From contig NZ_BLYC01000011.1 of assembly GCF_019721995.1 (NCBI RefSeq), positions 39,549 through 103,548 on the forward strand: a stretch of DNA of 64,000 nt. Reading direction: 5' to 3'. This document shows, piece by piece, positions 51,223 to 62,479 of this stretch. Numbering within the stretch: position 1 is the stretch's first letter; each line of letters starts with the position of its first letter. The notes beneath the pieces were generated by a model. That model did no database searches. It had not been told where the DNA came from and saw nothing but the letters and a program-made list of their open reading frames with translations. The translations under genes and the position numbers were made by a program. This DNA comes from Bathymodiolus japonicus methanotrophic gill symbiont (GTDB lineage Bacteria > Pseudomonadota > Gammaproteobacteria > Methylococcales > Methylomonadaceae).

Positions 51223-52927
51223 TAATTCGCTGTACACTGGCTAAACCTTCGCCTCGGTGATCGCTGGCAGCGGACAAGCTGTCAGTTGCTTTATTCAGTT
51301 GCACCGCCTGCATATTGCCATAATTATAATATTGCTTTAGTTGGTGACCCAGGGCTTGCAGGCCATTTATTTCCTCGCTAGTTAAACCAGCTTTTTCATA
51401 TAAAATCTGATCAGGGATATATTGATGATGAAAGCGTTTTACCTTCACCCACGACTCTGGTGAATATCCCGCAGCAAAGTCCAGAGTAGCTAATAACACC
51501 ATGGAAATAATGCGGCTGCCACCGGGTGTGCCTAATACAGCAATACGTTCACTATCTTCTAGAAAAGTAGGTGTCATGCTGGATAACATGCGTTTTTCCG
51601 GGGCAATAGCATTGGCATCACCGCCAACTAAGCCGTAACCATTGCCACTATCTTTCGCACTGACGAAATCATCCATTTCATTATTCAGTACTACCCCGGT
51701 GCCTTCTGCAACTAGCCCTGCACCAAAGGGAAAGTTTATGCTTAATGTAGCGGCTACGCGGTTGCCTTCATTATCTATAATAGAAAAGTGCGTGGTATTA
51801 CGCCCGCCCTGCTTAGCTTGAGTGTGTCCGGTTAAATATTCACTGGGTAAAGCCTGGTCGGTACGCAAGGTCGTGGCTAGGCCATAAGCATATTGTTTGT
51901 TAATCAAACGTTCAACTGGCACATCGATAAAATCGGCATCGCCTAAATATAAAGCACGGTCATGATAAGCATGGCGCATTGCTTCAACTATCATGTGTTT
52001 TCGCGTGATGCTATCCATCGTTGCCAAGTCAACTGTTTCCAGAATATTCAGCGCTTCCAGCAAAACGATACCGCCTGATGAAGGTAGAGCAGCACTGGTG
52101 ACTTTAATGCCCTGATAACTCCCTGTGACTGGAGTCCGCTCGACAATCTGATAATGATGTAAGTCGTCTAGTGTCCAGATTCCGCCACCCTGCTGTACTG
52201 CTATCACTAATTTATCAGCAATAAGCCCTGCATAAAAACCCGCCTTGCCTTGAGCCGCAATGATTTTCAAGGTCTTCACCAGGTCTGTTTGCCTGAGTAT
52301 GCTGCCCTTTTCCGGTACTCGACCCTTATCTAAGAAAATAGCAGCCGTTTCAGGGTGTTGATTTAGAACAGCGCTACGCATGCCTAATAGCTTCTGATGT
52401 CTGGTGTCAATTTTAAAACCTTGCTCTGCATAGCGTATGGCTGGCTGCAGGCTTGTTGCCAAAGGTAGCTTGCCATACTTTTCAGATAGATGTACAAGCC
52501 CTGCAGGCATGCCGGGAATTCCAGCCGCTAGAGCGCCATTTAACGAGAGTTGTTTTTTTGCCTCGCCAGATGCATCAAGAAACATATCTTTATGTGCCGC
52601 TAGAGGTGCTTTTTCGCGGCCATCAATCATAATATCCAGCTCATCGCTTTCCCGGTGTAATAACCAGAATCCACCGCCACCCAGCCCTGAGCCAGACGGC
52701 TCCACGACGGCCAGGGCTGCACTCACCGCGACAGCGGCATCAAATACATTGCCGCCCTGGTGTAAAATTTCAAAACCTGCCTGTGTTGCCAGAGGGTGTG
52801 CTGATGCTATTGCAGCCTGGCGTGGTTGTTTTATACTACAGCCTGTTATACTGAACAGCACTAATAACAGGCAGCTAATGCCTGCATTTTTTATTCGTTT
52901 ATTTTGCTTCCAAAAAGAACTTAACAT
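51215..52927 (-). CDS. ggt: Gamma-glutamyltransferase, lipoprotein-type
   Basis: 570 residues from ATG 52927. The N-terminal lipobox LLLVLFSITGC implies export and lipid anchoring. The Ntn-hydrolase precursor has AAIASAHPLATQAGFEIL near the start, and the autocatalytic threonine lies in GGRNTTHFSIIDNEGN, followed by the small-subunit GGSRII segment. It cleaves gamma-glutamyl bonds of glutathione. An AAGGTG ribosome-binding site precedes 52927; the upstream in-frame ATG 52942 would add five residues. Its ATG overlaps the divergent HAD ATG. Confidence 0.94.
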   Translation of the reverse strand: MLSSFWKQNKRIKNAGISCLLLVLFSITGCSIKQPRQAAIASAHPLATQAGFEILHQGGNVFDAAVAVSAALAVVEPSGSGLGGGGFWLLHRESDELDIMIDGREKAPLAAHKDMFLDASGEAKKQLSLNGALAAGIPGMPAGLVHLSEKYGKLPLATSLQPAIRYAEQGFKIDTRHQKLLGMRSAVLNQHPETAAIFLDKGRVPEKGSILRQTDLVKTLKIIAAQGKAGFYAGLIADKLVIAVQQGGGIWTLDDLHHYQIVERTPVTGSYQGIKVTSAALPSSGGIVLLEALNILETVDLATMDSITRKHMIVEAMRHAYHDRALYLGDADFIDVPVERLINKQYAYGLATTLRTDQALPSEYLTGHTQAKQGGRNTTHFSIIDNEGNRVAATLSINFPFGAGLVAEGTGVVLNNEMDDFVSAKDSGNGYGLVGGDANAIAPEKRMLSSMTPTFLEDSERIAVLGTPGGSRIISMVLLATLDFAAGYSPESWVKVKRFHHQYIPDQILYEKAGLTSEEINGLQALGHQLKQYYNYGNMQAVQLNKATDSLSAASDHRGEGLASVQRINE

Positions 52928-53759
52928 GACTGCACCTTTCACAAATATACACGCGCTAATAATCGATATGGATGGCGTATTATGGCATGGAGAACAAGCT
53001 ATTGCCGGATTAAACGATTTCTTTCAGGTAATACGCGAGAAGCAAATCCCGTTTGTACTGGCGACCAATAATGCCAGCCTTACCAATCAGCAATATATCA
53101 AAAAACTGGCGCGCATGGGGGTTAGTATTGAAGCTAAGGAAATCTTGACCTCGGGCATGGCAACCGCTCTGTACCTAGCGCAGCATAATGATCCGGCTAA
53201 AACGCGGGTGTTTGTTTTAGGTGAGGATGGTGCAATCCAGCCACTAGAGGAACAGGGTTTTATTCTAACTGAGCTATTCGAGTTAAATACCGAGGATACG
53301 CCAGGGCTGGGGGCAGATATTGTTGTCTGTGGTAAAGACGAGTCGATAAGCTGGGACAAACTATCTACCGCAACATTAAATTTACGCGCAGGTGCAGAGT
53401 TTATTGCCACTAATGGCGATACTACATTGCCAACTGAGCTAGGGCTAATACAGGGTAACGGCGCAATTTTAGCAGCTTTACAAGCGGCAACCGATTGTAC
53501 GCCCAAAGTGATAGGCAAGCCGGAGCCGATTATTTATCAGCAGGCATTGGCAGTATTAAACAGCAGTGCGGAAAACACCATAGCTATTGGTGATCGTCTG
53601 GATACTGATATTTTAGGAGCAGTGCGCACGGGTATGCGCAGTTTGATGGTGTTAACCGGGGCTTCAACAGAGGAAGATATAGAGCAGATTGATTATGCGC
53701 CGACCTGGATTATGGATGATCTGCGTGCAGTCACCGAGGCTTTGCGGAATATGGAATAG
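52926..53759 (+). CDS. HAD-IIA family phosphatase (NagD/PGP-like)
   Basis: 277 residues from ATG 52926. HAD motif I is IIDMDGVLWHG, motif II LATNNAS, motif III about GKPEP and motif IV AIGDRLDTDILGA. The C2 cap of type IIA lies between II and III. It is a cytosolic hydrolase for small phosphorylated substrates such as phosphoglycolate or nucleotides; which one is unknown. The start overlaps the divergent ggt start by two bases, so I reject the long upstream frame as a shadow of ggt. Confidence 0.92.
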   Translation: MTAPFTNIHALIIDMDGVLWHGEQAIAGLNDFFQVIREKQIPFVLATNNASLTNQQYIKKLARMGVSIEAKEILTSGMATALYLAQHNDPAKTRVFVLGEDGAIQPLEEQGFILTELFELNTEDTPGLGADIVVCGKDESISWDKLSTATLNLRAGAEFIATNGDTTLPTELGLIQGNGAILAALQAATDCTPKVIGKPEPIIYQQALAVLNSSAENTIAIGDRLDTDILGAVRTGMRSLMVLTGASTEEDIEQIDYAPTWIMDDLRAVTEALRNME

Positions 53760-53961
53760 TCTCGCTTTTCTAAACAGTAGCCGATATGTCGCTTGCCCAA
53801 TACGGGAAAATGGAAATACAGTTCTAGGGGATGATGGCTCAGTAGGTTCTTTAATTCACAGGATGAATCCGCGTATGAAAAAAACATCAAGTACAGCGCT
53901 ATTAGTAAAACTAAGCCTATTCATTGCTTCTTTGACTCTTAGCTCAAACCTTTACGCCATA

Positions 53962-54221
53962 CAGGCGCGCCATGCTACCTCACGAAATTCCGAGACTCCT
54001 GTCGCCGTAATTCGTTCACCTACGCAGCGAATAGGAGATGCTCCAGCCGCCCTGCGTCCGCCACAGACTGAGCACAAAGCAGCTCAGTCATGGCTACCAC
54101 AAATGGCTCTACGGCTATTCGGGATAAAATTTTAGCCTCCCTCGCGCGCTATCGCGCACTTCGGATTGGCAAATTTCCCTGCGCCTTCTGGAGACTATCA
54201 GCCCGTCCGGGGCTGACAGCG
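53962..54221 (-). repeat. Family C element, copy C3
   Basis: Minus orientation. In element orientation the left flank is GCGTCTTC and the right flank TATGGCG. Excision joins the signal peptide to the mature part in frame. Antisense to the host gene. Confidence 0.93.
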
Positions 54222-54267
54222 GAAGACGCAAGGTATTGGCAAAGAATTGGGCCTGAGGGTGGTGAAA

Positions 54268-54547
54268 CAGACGCGCCATGCTACCTCACGAAATTCCGGG
54301 ACTCCTGTCGCCATAATTCGTTCACCTACGCAGCGGATGGGAGATGCCCTGAACGCCCTGCGTCCGCAACGACTACGCACAAAAGCCGCTTCGTCATTAC
54401 TACCTCACTGGCTGGACGGCTATTCGGAATGCAATTCTTGCTCCTCTCGCGTGCTGCTAGCACACGTCGAATCAGCGAATTGCCCTGTCGCCTATCAGGG
54501 ACTAAAAATCACCACTTCGCTAAGCTCCGTTTCCATGATTTTCAGCG
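54268..54547 (-). repeat. Family A element, copy A6
   Basis: Minus orientation, 280 bp, with one changed base in the AscI-like end (CAGACGCGCC). One flank is the BNR gene, the other an IS-beta transposase fragment, so the element marks a recombination seam. Confidence 0.9.
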
Positions 54548-54739
54548 GCAGCAACAGGCCCAAAAACGAGATCGTTTTGTGAATCCATTATTTTTCCAGG
54601 CAAGAATATCTCGTATCAGCTCGTATACCATTCGGGCAGTTCAAAACGCAATAATAACAGGAATGTCTTTACAGTGCTTTATGAGCTCTCTTGTGGCGAG
54701 GTTAGTTTCACGGCCTCAATTGATAGGGGAGCACTGATG
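54548..54739 (+). pseudogene. IS-beta transposase C-terminal fragment
   Basis: Last 58 residues of the transposase and the right end (GGGAGCACTGATG, one change). Joined directly to A6. Confidence 0.88.
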
Positions 54740-54790
54740 CTATGGAGTGTCTTATTCAGGAGGAAACTTCAGTTCCCAATATTTTAGTGG

Positions 54791-55492
54791 TTATTTATTT
54801 TCTTGGAACTTTACATACTTTCTTATCATTTCTGCATCCATACCTACGGTATCAACACAGTAACCAGCCGACCAAAAATGATTCCCCCAATACTTCTTTG
54901 TTCGCAAGCTCCGGAATTTCTGGAAAGCTTGAATTGCAGTTTTTCCTTTTACTCTTCCAACTAAATCTGATACTGAAACCTTGGGGGGTATTTTTACAAG
55001 TAAGTGGACATGATTAGTTTGTACATTCGCTGAAAATCAGGGAAACGGAGCCTAAGCGAAGTGATGATTTTTAGTCCGCGATAGCCGTAGGGCCGTTATT
55101 TTGTCGGAGTCTGAGCGTTAGCGAAGGTGGAGACAAAATAAAAGGCCATCCGACACGGCGTCAAGTCATTTGGAGCCTATGTTCCGACCCCTTGTTGGGT
55201 CGGGACGAGGTGACGAGGACGAATCGGGGCCGCCGGAGGCATAAGTGGTCGCGTTAAGTTTTTGCTGCTTGCTTGGGCTGGGATGCCCAAAACAAGCTTT
55301 CGCAAAAATAGCGACTCCCCGATAATTCGATAACTTCACATCCAGCTCTCTCTCTCTCTGTATGAGCATAAATGCTTTGATAAACATACTTACCAAGAGC
55401 CCTTTTAAAATTTGATAACGATATTTTGGTACAAAAACAATATGGTACTGGCAAAACCAGACGACATGTGATAATTTTTGAAATCTGCTCAT
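54791..55492 (-). pseudogene. IS200-like TnpA (HUH-Y1 transposase), broken by B6 and a frameshift
   Basis: Starts MSRFQKLSHVVWFCQYHIVF and shifts frame after QILKG (A-L-G-K-Y-V-Y-Q-S-I-Y). Excising B6 joins CEVIELN to VQTNHVHLLVKIPPK, which holds the HUH motif H-V-H. The catalytic tyrosine lies in MIRKYVKFQE near the C-terminus. Such enzymes move single-stranded DNA without target duplication. The GA repeat near 55345-55365 may be expanded. Confidence 0.88.
55028..55322 (+). repeat. Family B element, copy B6, inside the IS200-like tnpA
   Basis: Between TGTACATT and TAATTCG. Excision restores the HUH region reading frame perfectly. Antisense to tnpA. Confidence 0.95.
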
Positions 55493-57299
55493 TTGTTTCT
55501 CCTAGTTAAATTGCGGGAACAACTTAACTACTTGATACTCTTGAGCAGATCTTTACGCAAAGCTTTTTTTACCCCCGCCCACAGGGCGCGGTTATCTAAG
55601 TTGTAATATAAGGGTGGCTTGAGCATTGTTGCAGATGATAATGCAAAGCTGTACGCCACGTTTAGCGGCAGCGCGATGGTTAGTTTTAATCGTGGGGAAA
55701 GTTGGGCGCTTGTTGGTCAGGTCACAGAAAAATTCGTTAGTTATATTATCAGCAGAATCCATATAGACCCAGCAGTCCCGCAGATTTTATACGCCAATCT
55801 GACTGTTGAAAAAATCGAAGATCAAGCTATGTATGCAAATCGTATTGCTAAATCTTATGACGCAGGAGAGACATGGCAATTGATTGATGTGTCGCCTAAT
55901 ATCACGGGCTCCGAAATTACAATTCATGCAGAGAATACGCAAAAATTATTAATGATAGCCGGGCAGGGGCAAGGCGTTTTACGCAGTGAGGATGGCGGTA
56001 AAACCTGGGTACTAAGCAATACAGGCATCAATCTAATTGGCAATCAATTAAGCATTGCTGATAATGGCGTGATGTATCTGGTAAGTGATTATAATCATTA
56101 CTATAAAAGTATTGATGCAGGGCAGTCTTGGCAAACTTTTACCACACAAGAGCCGGTTAGTGGAGTTTGCAATAACTTTCTGCTTAACCCTGTGCAGAAT
56201 AGCGAAATTATTTGTCAGAGCTATGAAGGTTTATATTTAAGCAAAGATGTCGGCAAACACTGAGTAGTATTGTCTGTTGCCAGAAATGCGCAAGTAGCCT
56301 ATGCACAAGATGGCACGATTTATACGCTTATCGCAGGGGATATAGCCAGAACTGTAGATGCAGGGCAGAGCTGGAAGAGTATAAGCCGCATTGCGCAAGT
56401 GTTAGAGTCGCCTAGAATTCCATTCAATAAGCGCCATATCACGCCTAAATCTCCTACATTTCAGGGCTTAATCCCTGTAGTAGACCCAGACTATCGTTTC
56501 CAGCAGTTACCTGTGTTTGACCCCGTTGATGCAAATTCCTTATATGCATTCGCCTCAGGAGGCATCTTTAAATCAAGCGACCGAGGTGACAGTTGGCAAG
56601 TATTTTTTGAACCAAAAACGGCTGCGTTTGGGGAATGGAAGTTACTGATTAACTCGGTTAATCCGGATACGCTGCTTTTTTTCAGAGGATTGAGCCGTAT
56701 TTTGTTATCAACAGATGGTGGTGAAAACTGGCAACCTACGCTTGAGCAATTGCTAACAGATGATTATGCAGCGGCCCCGCAAATGGTGTTTGATCCCAAT
56801 AATAGTGGCGGCTTATTTGCGGTGAAAGCAGACAGTGGCGAGGTTTATCATAGTACTGACAGTGGCAGCACCTGGAGCAGGATTAATACAGGCCTGGAAA
56901 ATGAAAATAATATAGCGTTTCATACCACTACCAGCAGCATATATGCCTCTACCAGCTCTGGTGTTTTTACACTCGCGGAGAAAACTGATTTTTCAGTTAC
57001 ATCAGATTGTTTATTTCAGTGGGCAGAAAAGCAATATCCAGACCTATTTACTCTAGGCTCAAGCAACTCTCAACAATGGGGTGGTTATACCTATCGTTAC
57101 TATGCAAAGTCGAATACCTATCTGGGTTTTTTCTATGAACAGGAAGTGCATATAAGAAGTGCGGATTTATCTAGCCGGATTGAAGTTGTCGGCGCTGTAG
57201 ATTATTACCAGGAATTGGCGGGGTGTGAGTGATGTAGCTGGTAGAAGGTGCTTAAAGCATTGATGTTTCAATTGAGGCTAGATCAACATCTCAGCTGTT

Positions 57300-58004
57300 T
57301 TACAGCTCGGTATCTTCAGCCAGAATCTGCTTTAAAAAAGGCACGGTCAATTTACGCTTGGCAACCAATGTCGCTTGTTCCAGTTTTGGTAACAGGCTCC
57401 ATAATTCCGGCAGGTCACGCGCATAATGTTTACGTAGAAAATCACCAACCTGTGGCGATATTTCAAAGCCTCGGTTCTTCGCTTTAAAGGTGAGTGCTGA
57501 TATCTGTTCAGTATCTGAAAGTTCTTGTAGTTTTAGAGTTAAGCCCCAGTTCATACGGGTTTTTAAATCTGCCAAATCTATTGGCAGGTAGTTCGGTGGA
57601 CAATCTGCCGAAACAATCAGCTTGTGATTATTTTCCCGATGTCGATTATAGAAATTAAATAAAGCAAGTTCCCATATTTTATTTCCTGCACACACTTCAA
57701 TATTATCTATACAAATAAGATCAAAAGTTTCCAGGCCGCTAAGAATTTCGGGAGTAGGTGGCTGGTTTTTATCTAAGGGCAGAAAGAAAGCACTTAGATT
57801 GCGTTGATGGGCGCGCAGGCAACAGGCCTGTAATAGATGTGATTTACCCGAACCTTGTTTACCCCAGAGATAGAGTTGCTGCTCGCCTTGTCCACTCGCA
57901 GTATCTGTTAGCTGTTGAATGACTTGCTGATGACTTGCGGTGTAAAAACTGGCAAAGGATTGTTCCGCCTGGAGATCAAATTGTACCGGGATTTGCTCCG
58001 CCAT
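57300..58004 (-). CDS. hda: DnaA regulatory inactivator Hda
   Basis: 234 residues from ATG 58004. AAA+ core: Walker A LWGKQGSGKSHLLQA, Walker B LICIDNIE, and a Sensor-2 region near the end. The start PVQFDLQAEQSFASFY is typical of Hda, which with the clamp stimulates DnaA-ATP hydrolysis. It starts 2 bases after the DUF2069 gene. Confidence 0.93.
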   Translation of the reverse strand: MAEQIPVQFDLQAEQSFASFYTASHQQVIQQLTDTASGQGEQQLYLWGKQGSGKSHLLQACCLRAHQRNLSAFFLPLDKNQPPTPEILSGLETFDLICIDNIEVCAGNKIWELALFNFYNRHRENNHKLIVSADCPPNYLPIDLADLKTRMNWGLTLKLQELSDTEQISALTFKAKNRGFEISPQVGDFLRKHYARDLPELWSLLPKLEQATLVAKRKLTVPFLKQILAEDTEL

Positions 58005-58006
58005 TA

Positions 58007-59150
<1,144 letters not shown>

Positions 59151-59168
59151 TTTTTCTGAAGGGGGGGG

Positions 59169-59228
59169 GTAGGACGTAGCTTTAGCTCGCCATTATCTAA
59201 ATAACTGCGGGCTAAAGCCACGCCCTAC
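59169..59228. repeat. REP-like hairpin, GTAGGGC family
   Basis: GTAGGACGTAGCTTTAGCTCGC pairs with GCGGGCTAAAGCCACGCCCTAC. Just upstream of the broken wrbA, preceded by nine G. Confidence 0.72.
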
Positions 59229-59249
59229 GAATATTATGTAAATAGAGAC

Positions 59250-59597
59250 TTATAAAATTGCCAAAACGCTTTCTGGTGGACGGCCTACTGCCGCTTTTCC
59301 ATTTGCCAGCACAATAGGACGCTCAATTAATTTGGGAGAACTCACCATGCCTGCAATCAATGCATCACGGTCCAGATCAGGATTATCCATGCCGGTTGCT
59401 TTATACTCAGCTTCTCTTTTGCGCATTAATTCACGCGGCTGCATATCCAGCAAAGTCAAAATAGTATCGAGCTCTTCAGCTGTAGGTGGGGTTTCTAAAT
59501 ATTCAATGATTTCAGCTTGCACGCCATTTTCTTCCAGTAATTGTAGTGTTTGACGTGATTTACTGCATCTTGGATTATGGTAAATTTTTACGCTCAT
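59250..59597 (-). CDS. ArsC-family (glutaredoxin-dependent) reductase
   Basis: 115 residues. Active-site loop HNPRCSKSRQT with the catalytic cysteine, and the late arginine-containing IERPIVLANGKAAVGRPPE. The length and R-P-I motif fit ArsC-type arsenate reductase rather than the shorter YffB/Spx group. No arsB or arsR is near, so arsenate reduction is likely but unproven. Confidence 0.86.
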   Translation of the reverse strand: MSVKIYHNPRCSKSRQTLQLLEENGVQAEIIEYLETPPTAEELDTILTLLDMQPRELMRKREAEYKATGMDNPDLDRDALIAGMVSSPKLIERPIVLANGKAAVGRPPESVLAIL

Positions 59598-59679
59598 AAG
59601 GCCTGCCTAGACTGAAATTGAAAAACGTATAATATCACATGTGCAGAGAATCAATAGGCGCATATATCTGGCAATAATC

Positions 59680-59744
59680 GTAGGGCGCGGCTTTAGTCCG
59701 CCTCTAATAAAGAGATGGGGACTTGTGGGCTCAAGCCACACCCT
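59680..59744. repeat. REP-like hairpin, GTAGGGC family, diverged
   Basis: GTAGGGCGCGGCTTTAGTCC pairs imperfectly with GGGCTCAAGCCACACCCT. Just downstream of the MATE remnant stop. Confidence 0.55.
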
Positions 59745-60068
59745 TCAAGCTGTGCTTTTTTTATGATTTTAAAGAAAGCGACTGAAAGAGCAAGCGCTGA
59801 TAATATAAAAAGTAAGCCAGCATGATAAGGCTGCGACAAAGCATAAATAAAGTAAGCGCCAGCTACAGCCCTTGATTCCCCAAAGACTGAGAGTAATACC
59901 ATGCAGGTAAAAAAACTACAAATAGCGAAAATACAATGCAATCGCGCATCTGCCTGGACAAAGTCGCGCCGATAAACACGCCATCCATTAGAAAGCTACT
60001 AAACGATATCAGCGGCAAGGCTATAAGCCAGGGTAGATACTCATAGGCAGGGTCACGGACCTCAGTTA

Positions 60069-60328
60069 CAGGCGCGCCATGCTACCTCACGAAATTCCGG
60101 GACTCCTGTCGCCGTAATTCGTTCACCTACGCAGCGAATAGGAGATGCTCCAGCCGCCCTGCGTCCGCCACAGACTGAGCACAAAGCAGCTCAGTCATGG
60201 CTACCACAAATGGCTCTACGGCTATTCGGGATAAAATTTTAGCCTCCCTCGCGCGCTATCGCGCACTTCGGATTGGCAAATTTCCCTGCGCCTTCTGGAG
60301 ACTATCAGCCCGTCCGGGGCTGACAGCG
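60069..60328 (-). repeat. Family C element, copy C4
   Basis: Minus orientation, in the MATE gene. Flanks in element orientation ACTCATT and TAACTGAG. Frame restored on excision. Sense relative to the gene. Confidence 0.94.
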
Positions 60329-60975
60329 AATGAGTTAAGGCATTAATAATATCTTTCCCCGCAAGGCTAAATGTCAGGGTAAAAAATAGCGCTACCATTA
60401 AAGACCATAGGCCTGTCGTTTTAAGCGATTGCTGGAACAGGGCTTTGTTTTTAGCGCCTAATGATCGGCCAATCAACGCTTCGGCAGCGTGAGCAAAGCC
60501 ATCCAGAGCATAAGCCATAAACGTTTGAAAATTCATTAAAACCGCATTGGCAGCTAGAGTAGCACTGCCAAATTTTGCACCTTGCACAGTAAAAAAGCTA
60601 AAGGTAAAAATCAGACATAGAGTTCGCACAAACAAGTGGCTATTGATCAGCAGCATAGCTTTAATTTTGTCGTACTGAAACAGCGTTGACCATGACAGGG
60701 AGCGAGGGCATTTTGGAAGATTCCGGGTGATTAGAAATATGCCGAGGACTAATCCAGTAAATTCAGCCAATACCGATGCCAGAGCGACACCCTCGGTATT
60801 CATGCCGTAATGCATGACAAATAACAGATCTAAGCAGATATTGCATACATTAGTTGTGACGACGATGGCTAAAGGGCTAGTAGTATTTTGTCGACCTAAA
60901 AACCAGCCTAAAATGACATACTGACATAAAGTAGCAGGTGCGCTCCAGATACGTAAAAAAAAATACTGCTGCGCC

Positions 60976-61270
60976 CGCTGAAAATCAGGGAAACGGAGCC
61001 TAAGCGAAGTGATGATTTTTAGTCCGCGATAGCCGTAGGGCCGTTGTTTTGTCGGAGTCTGAGCGTTAGCGAAGGTGGAGACAAAATAAAAGGCCATCCG
61101 ACACGGCGTCAAGTCATTTGGAGCCTATGTTCCGACCCCTTGTTGGGTCGGGACGAGGTGACGAGGACGAATCGGGGCCGCCGGAGGCATAAGTGGTCGC
61201 GTTAAGTTTTTGCCGCTTGCTTGGGCTGGGATGCCCAAAACAAGCTTTCGCAAAAATAGCGACTCCCCGC
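60976..61270 (+). repeat. Family B element, copy B7
   Basis: In the MATE gene between CTGCGCC and AGGGGCTC. Last base is C instead of A (CCCCGC). Removing 295 bases restores the frame exactly. Confidence 0.94.
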
Positions 61271-61701
61271 AGGGGCTCAATATTTGCGTGACTATTAATC
61301 AGATGAAAGCTAAGCGTAGCGATAGGCTGCTGGCAGGCTAATATAATCAAGGATATGCACAAGGCAAGCATCATAGCCCGTACTAAAATAGCCCGTAACT
61401 CTACCGGATCATCAGCGCCAAATGCTTGGGCGCTAAGACCTGACGTGCCCATGCGCAAAAAGCCGAAGCCCCAGAAAAGGAAATTGAATATCAACCCTGC
61501 AAGTGCAACGGCACCAAGGTAATTGGCATTATCCAGATGCCCCATCACCGCAGTATCGACCAAGCCTAATAATGGTGTAGAAATATTGGCAATTATCATC
61601 GGTAAGGCAAGTTGCCAAACCTGTCGATGATTAAAGCACTGCTTATTCAAAGATCGGACAAGTAGTTGTGAGCATATGTTGAGTTATGACAACTTAAACC
61701 A

Positions 61702-61987
61702 TCAGTGTTCCCATTATCTGAAGTTTCCCAATAACTATTTATGGTAAAATTGAAACTATGCTACAACTATATGAAAAAAATAGTCTTTTCATTCGTTTCA
61801 AATGCTATTGCCTAAGGGGAATTAAGTAGGGGTTTGCTATAAACATGGCAAAACCACCTAAAATAAACCTCGATACACCAGCATTGTGTATTTCAGCTAC
61901 TCAATAATTGGGAAACTTCAGCCCATTAAAAGAAGAAGCACCTAAACAAAGCAGCCTATAACCTACCTGAAGGTAGCACCACTCGAA
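61702..61987 (+). mobile_element. IS-beta left-end fragment carrying a 204-bp MITE
   Basis: CATCAGTGTTCCCATT, then the complete MITE copy 4 (61718-61921) with near-duplication CCCATTAT/CCCATTAA, then the rest of the IS-beta left end up to CACTCGAA, where A7 begins. Confidence 0.88.
61718..61921. mobile_element. 204-bp MITE, copy 4
   Basis: Complete, nested in the IS-beta left end. The target duplication matches in 7 of 8 bases. Confidence 0.92.
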
Positions 61988-62267
61988 CGCTGAAAATCAT
62001 GGAAACGGAGCTTAGCGAAGTGGTGATTTTTAGTCCCTGATAGGCGACAGGGCAATTCGCTGATTCGACGTGTGCTAGCAGCACGCGAGAGGAGCAAGAA
62101 TTGCATTCCGAATAGCCGTCCAGCCAGTGAGGTAGTAATGACGAAGCGGCTTTTGTGCGTAGTCGTTGCGGACGCAGGGCGTTCAGGGCATCTCCCATCC
62201 GCTGCGTAGTTGAACGAATTATGGCAACAGGAGTCCCGGAATTCCGTGAGGTAGCATGGCGCGCCTG
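61988..62267 (+). repeat. Family A element, copy A7
   Basis: Left flank is IS-beta (CACTCGAA), right flank is an IS-alpha fragment (CGTTTATC). A chimeric junction, so it marks a recombination or deletion. C at -4 retained. Confidence 0.92.
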
Positions 62268-62479
62268 CGTTTATCTTCTTTATCCCACTGCTTTAAGGCT
62301 GGATCCGGCATATAAAAGAAAAAACCGACAGGCACTGTAATGGATGAGGTAACTAGCAGCAATAATACTATCGTTTGTCCATTAACATACCCGCCGGAGC
62401 CTTTGTGTTTCTGCTTGTAAACCTTATAAATACGTTTTGTAGACTTAGATCGTGCTCGGTCTGATTCATCAAAGGCCAA
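62268..62479 (-). pseudogene. IS-alpha transposase internal fragment
   Basis: 212 bp matching residues about 105-175 of the IS-alpha transposase (LAFDESDRARSKSTKRIYK region), bounded by A7 and B8. Neither IS-alpha end is present. Confidence 0.9.

Larger units (their letters stand above)
53875..57232 (+). pseudogene. Exported BNR/YCF48-like repeat protein, broken by C, A, IS debris and a TGA
   Basis: The signal peptide MKKTSSTALLVKLSLFIASL-T-L-S-S-N-L-Y-A is followed by element C3. Excising it joins ...Y-A-I to E-D-A-R-Y-W-Q-R-I-G-P-E-G-G-E in frame. The frame then breaks at A6, an IS-beta fragment and an IS200-like element, and resumes near 55613 (G-G-L-S-I-V-A-D-D-N-A-K-L-Y-A). Several S-x-D-x-G-x-T-W beta-propeller repeats follow (RSEDGGKTWVLSN, KSIDAGQSWQTF). 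An in-frame TGA at 56261 replaces an expected W (G-K-H-stop-V-V-L). The C-terminal domain, CLFQWAEKQYPDLF to AGC, looks intact. Confidence 0.82.
59761..61650 (-). pseudogene. MATE-family efflux transporter (DinF-like), with B, C and a nonsense codon
   Basis: Minus pieces 61650-61271, 60975-60329 and 60068-59761 join in frame when B7 and C4 are cut out exactly: ...A-N-I-E-P-L to A-Q-Q-Y-F-F-L-R-I-W, and ...I-N-A-L-T-H to L-T-E-V-R-D-P-A-Y-E-Y. The result is a 12-helix DinF-type MATE transporter (LPMIIANISTPLLGLVDTAV at the start). One further lesion is a TAG in place of an expected W near the C-terminus (Q-G-L-stop-L-A-L). It cannot work as DNA stands. Confidence 0.9.

Noticed and set aside
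52437..52925. Long N-terminal extension of the HAD phosphatase
   Set aside because: It is the antisense of ggt; HAD motif I begins right after ATG 52926 as in the family.
59160..59170. Nine-G run as a phase-variable tract
   Set aside because: It lies outside the wrbA coding region, before a REP hairpin, and no gene is switched by its length; wrbA is already broken.
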